A stretch of DNA of 38,860 bases from Lactiplantibacillus plajomi (GTDB taxonomy: Bacteria; Bacillota; Bacilli; Lactobacillales; Lactobacillaceae): positions 1-38,860 of the forward strand of contig NZ_BJDZ01000028.1 in assembly GCF_005405405.1 (NCBI RefSeq), given 5' to 3'. A program made the translations under genes and the position numbers. Shown in pieces: positions 38,843 through 38,860 of the stretch (positions are counted from its first letter, which is position 1; each line of letters starts with the position of its first letter). A model generated the notes under the pieces. The model ran no database searches. It saw only the letters and a list, made by a program, of their open reading frames with translations, and had not been told where the DNA came from.

Positions 38843-38860
38843 ATGACGAAGCACAGTTAT
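38843..38860 (+). CDS. start of an unknown gene, cut by the window edge
   Basis: ATG 38843 follows GGAGG by eight bases and TATAAT by about 28 bases, so a gene very likely begins here. Only MTKHSY is visible. It may be a cargo gene between the lysin and attR or a host gene. Confidence 0.6.

Overview
The window is the left part, and most of the length, of a temperate phage genome (prophage) integrated in a low-to-medium GC Gram-positive chromosome. The host is most likely a lactobacillus close to Lactiplantibacillus plantarum. That is inferred from the 5S-tRNA cluster, the strong AGGAGG-type ribosome binding sites and the phage gene families; no species marker gene is present. Bases 1-1138 are host: the 3' end of a 5S rRNA gene followed by 11 tRNA genes (Asn, Ser, Glu, Val, Phe, Tyr, Trp, His, Gln, Cys, Leu). 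The last one, tRNA-Leu(CAA), is the probable attachment site, because the integrase gene and a dense cluster of short repeats follow it directly.

The lysogeny module (1395-4746) is read leftward: tyrosine integrase, a secreted lipoprotein, a TPR-like protein, an ImmA/IrrE-type metalloprotease and a CI-like repressor. A 250-base divergent switch region with repeated motifs separates it from the rightward early genes: Cro-like protein, antirepressor, small early proteins, DUF1351 protein, ERF recombinase, SSB, HNH protein, replisome organizer with internal iterated repeats, DnaC-like helicase loader, a truncated methyltransferase remnant and an ArpU/RinA-type late activator. Just after the activator lies a putative late promoter with three TGTCC boxes spaced 11 bp apart, then a non-coding stretch with two tRNA-like sequences.

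The late region (13994-38515) follows the PBSX/skin-type contractile-tail order: TerS, TerL, portal, MuF/SPP1-gp7 minor head protein, scaffold, capsid, connectors, tail sheath, tail tube, frameshifted tail assembly chaperone, tape measure, XkdP/Q/R/S/T/U-like baseplate genes, tail fibre genes, XkdX, holin-like membrane proteins and a GH25-SH3-LysM endolysin with a strong terminator. The phage is therefore predicted to be a myovirus. The right attachment site is not in the window.

The most unusual parts are these. (1) Two homologous leader ORFs, each with a G8 tract and overlapping a fibre gene start. One is open to the fibre start and the other is broken by exactly one base after the G tract, which suggests phase-variable or slippage-controlled fibre expression. 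(2) The minor head protein carries an AT-rich ADP-ribosyltransferase-like C-terminal domain followed by an overlapping small gene, like a toxin-immunity pair carried on a capsid protein. (3) tRNA-like structures stand at the head of the late transcript. (4) Repeat clusters are found at attL, in the genetic switch and inside the replication gene.
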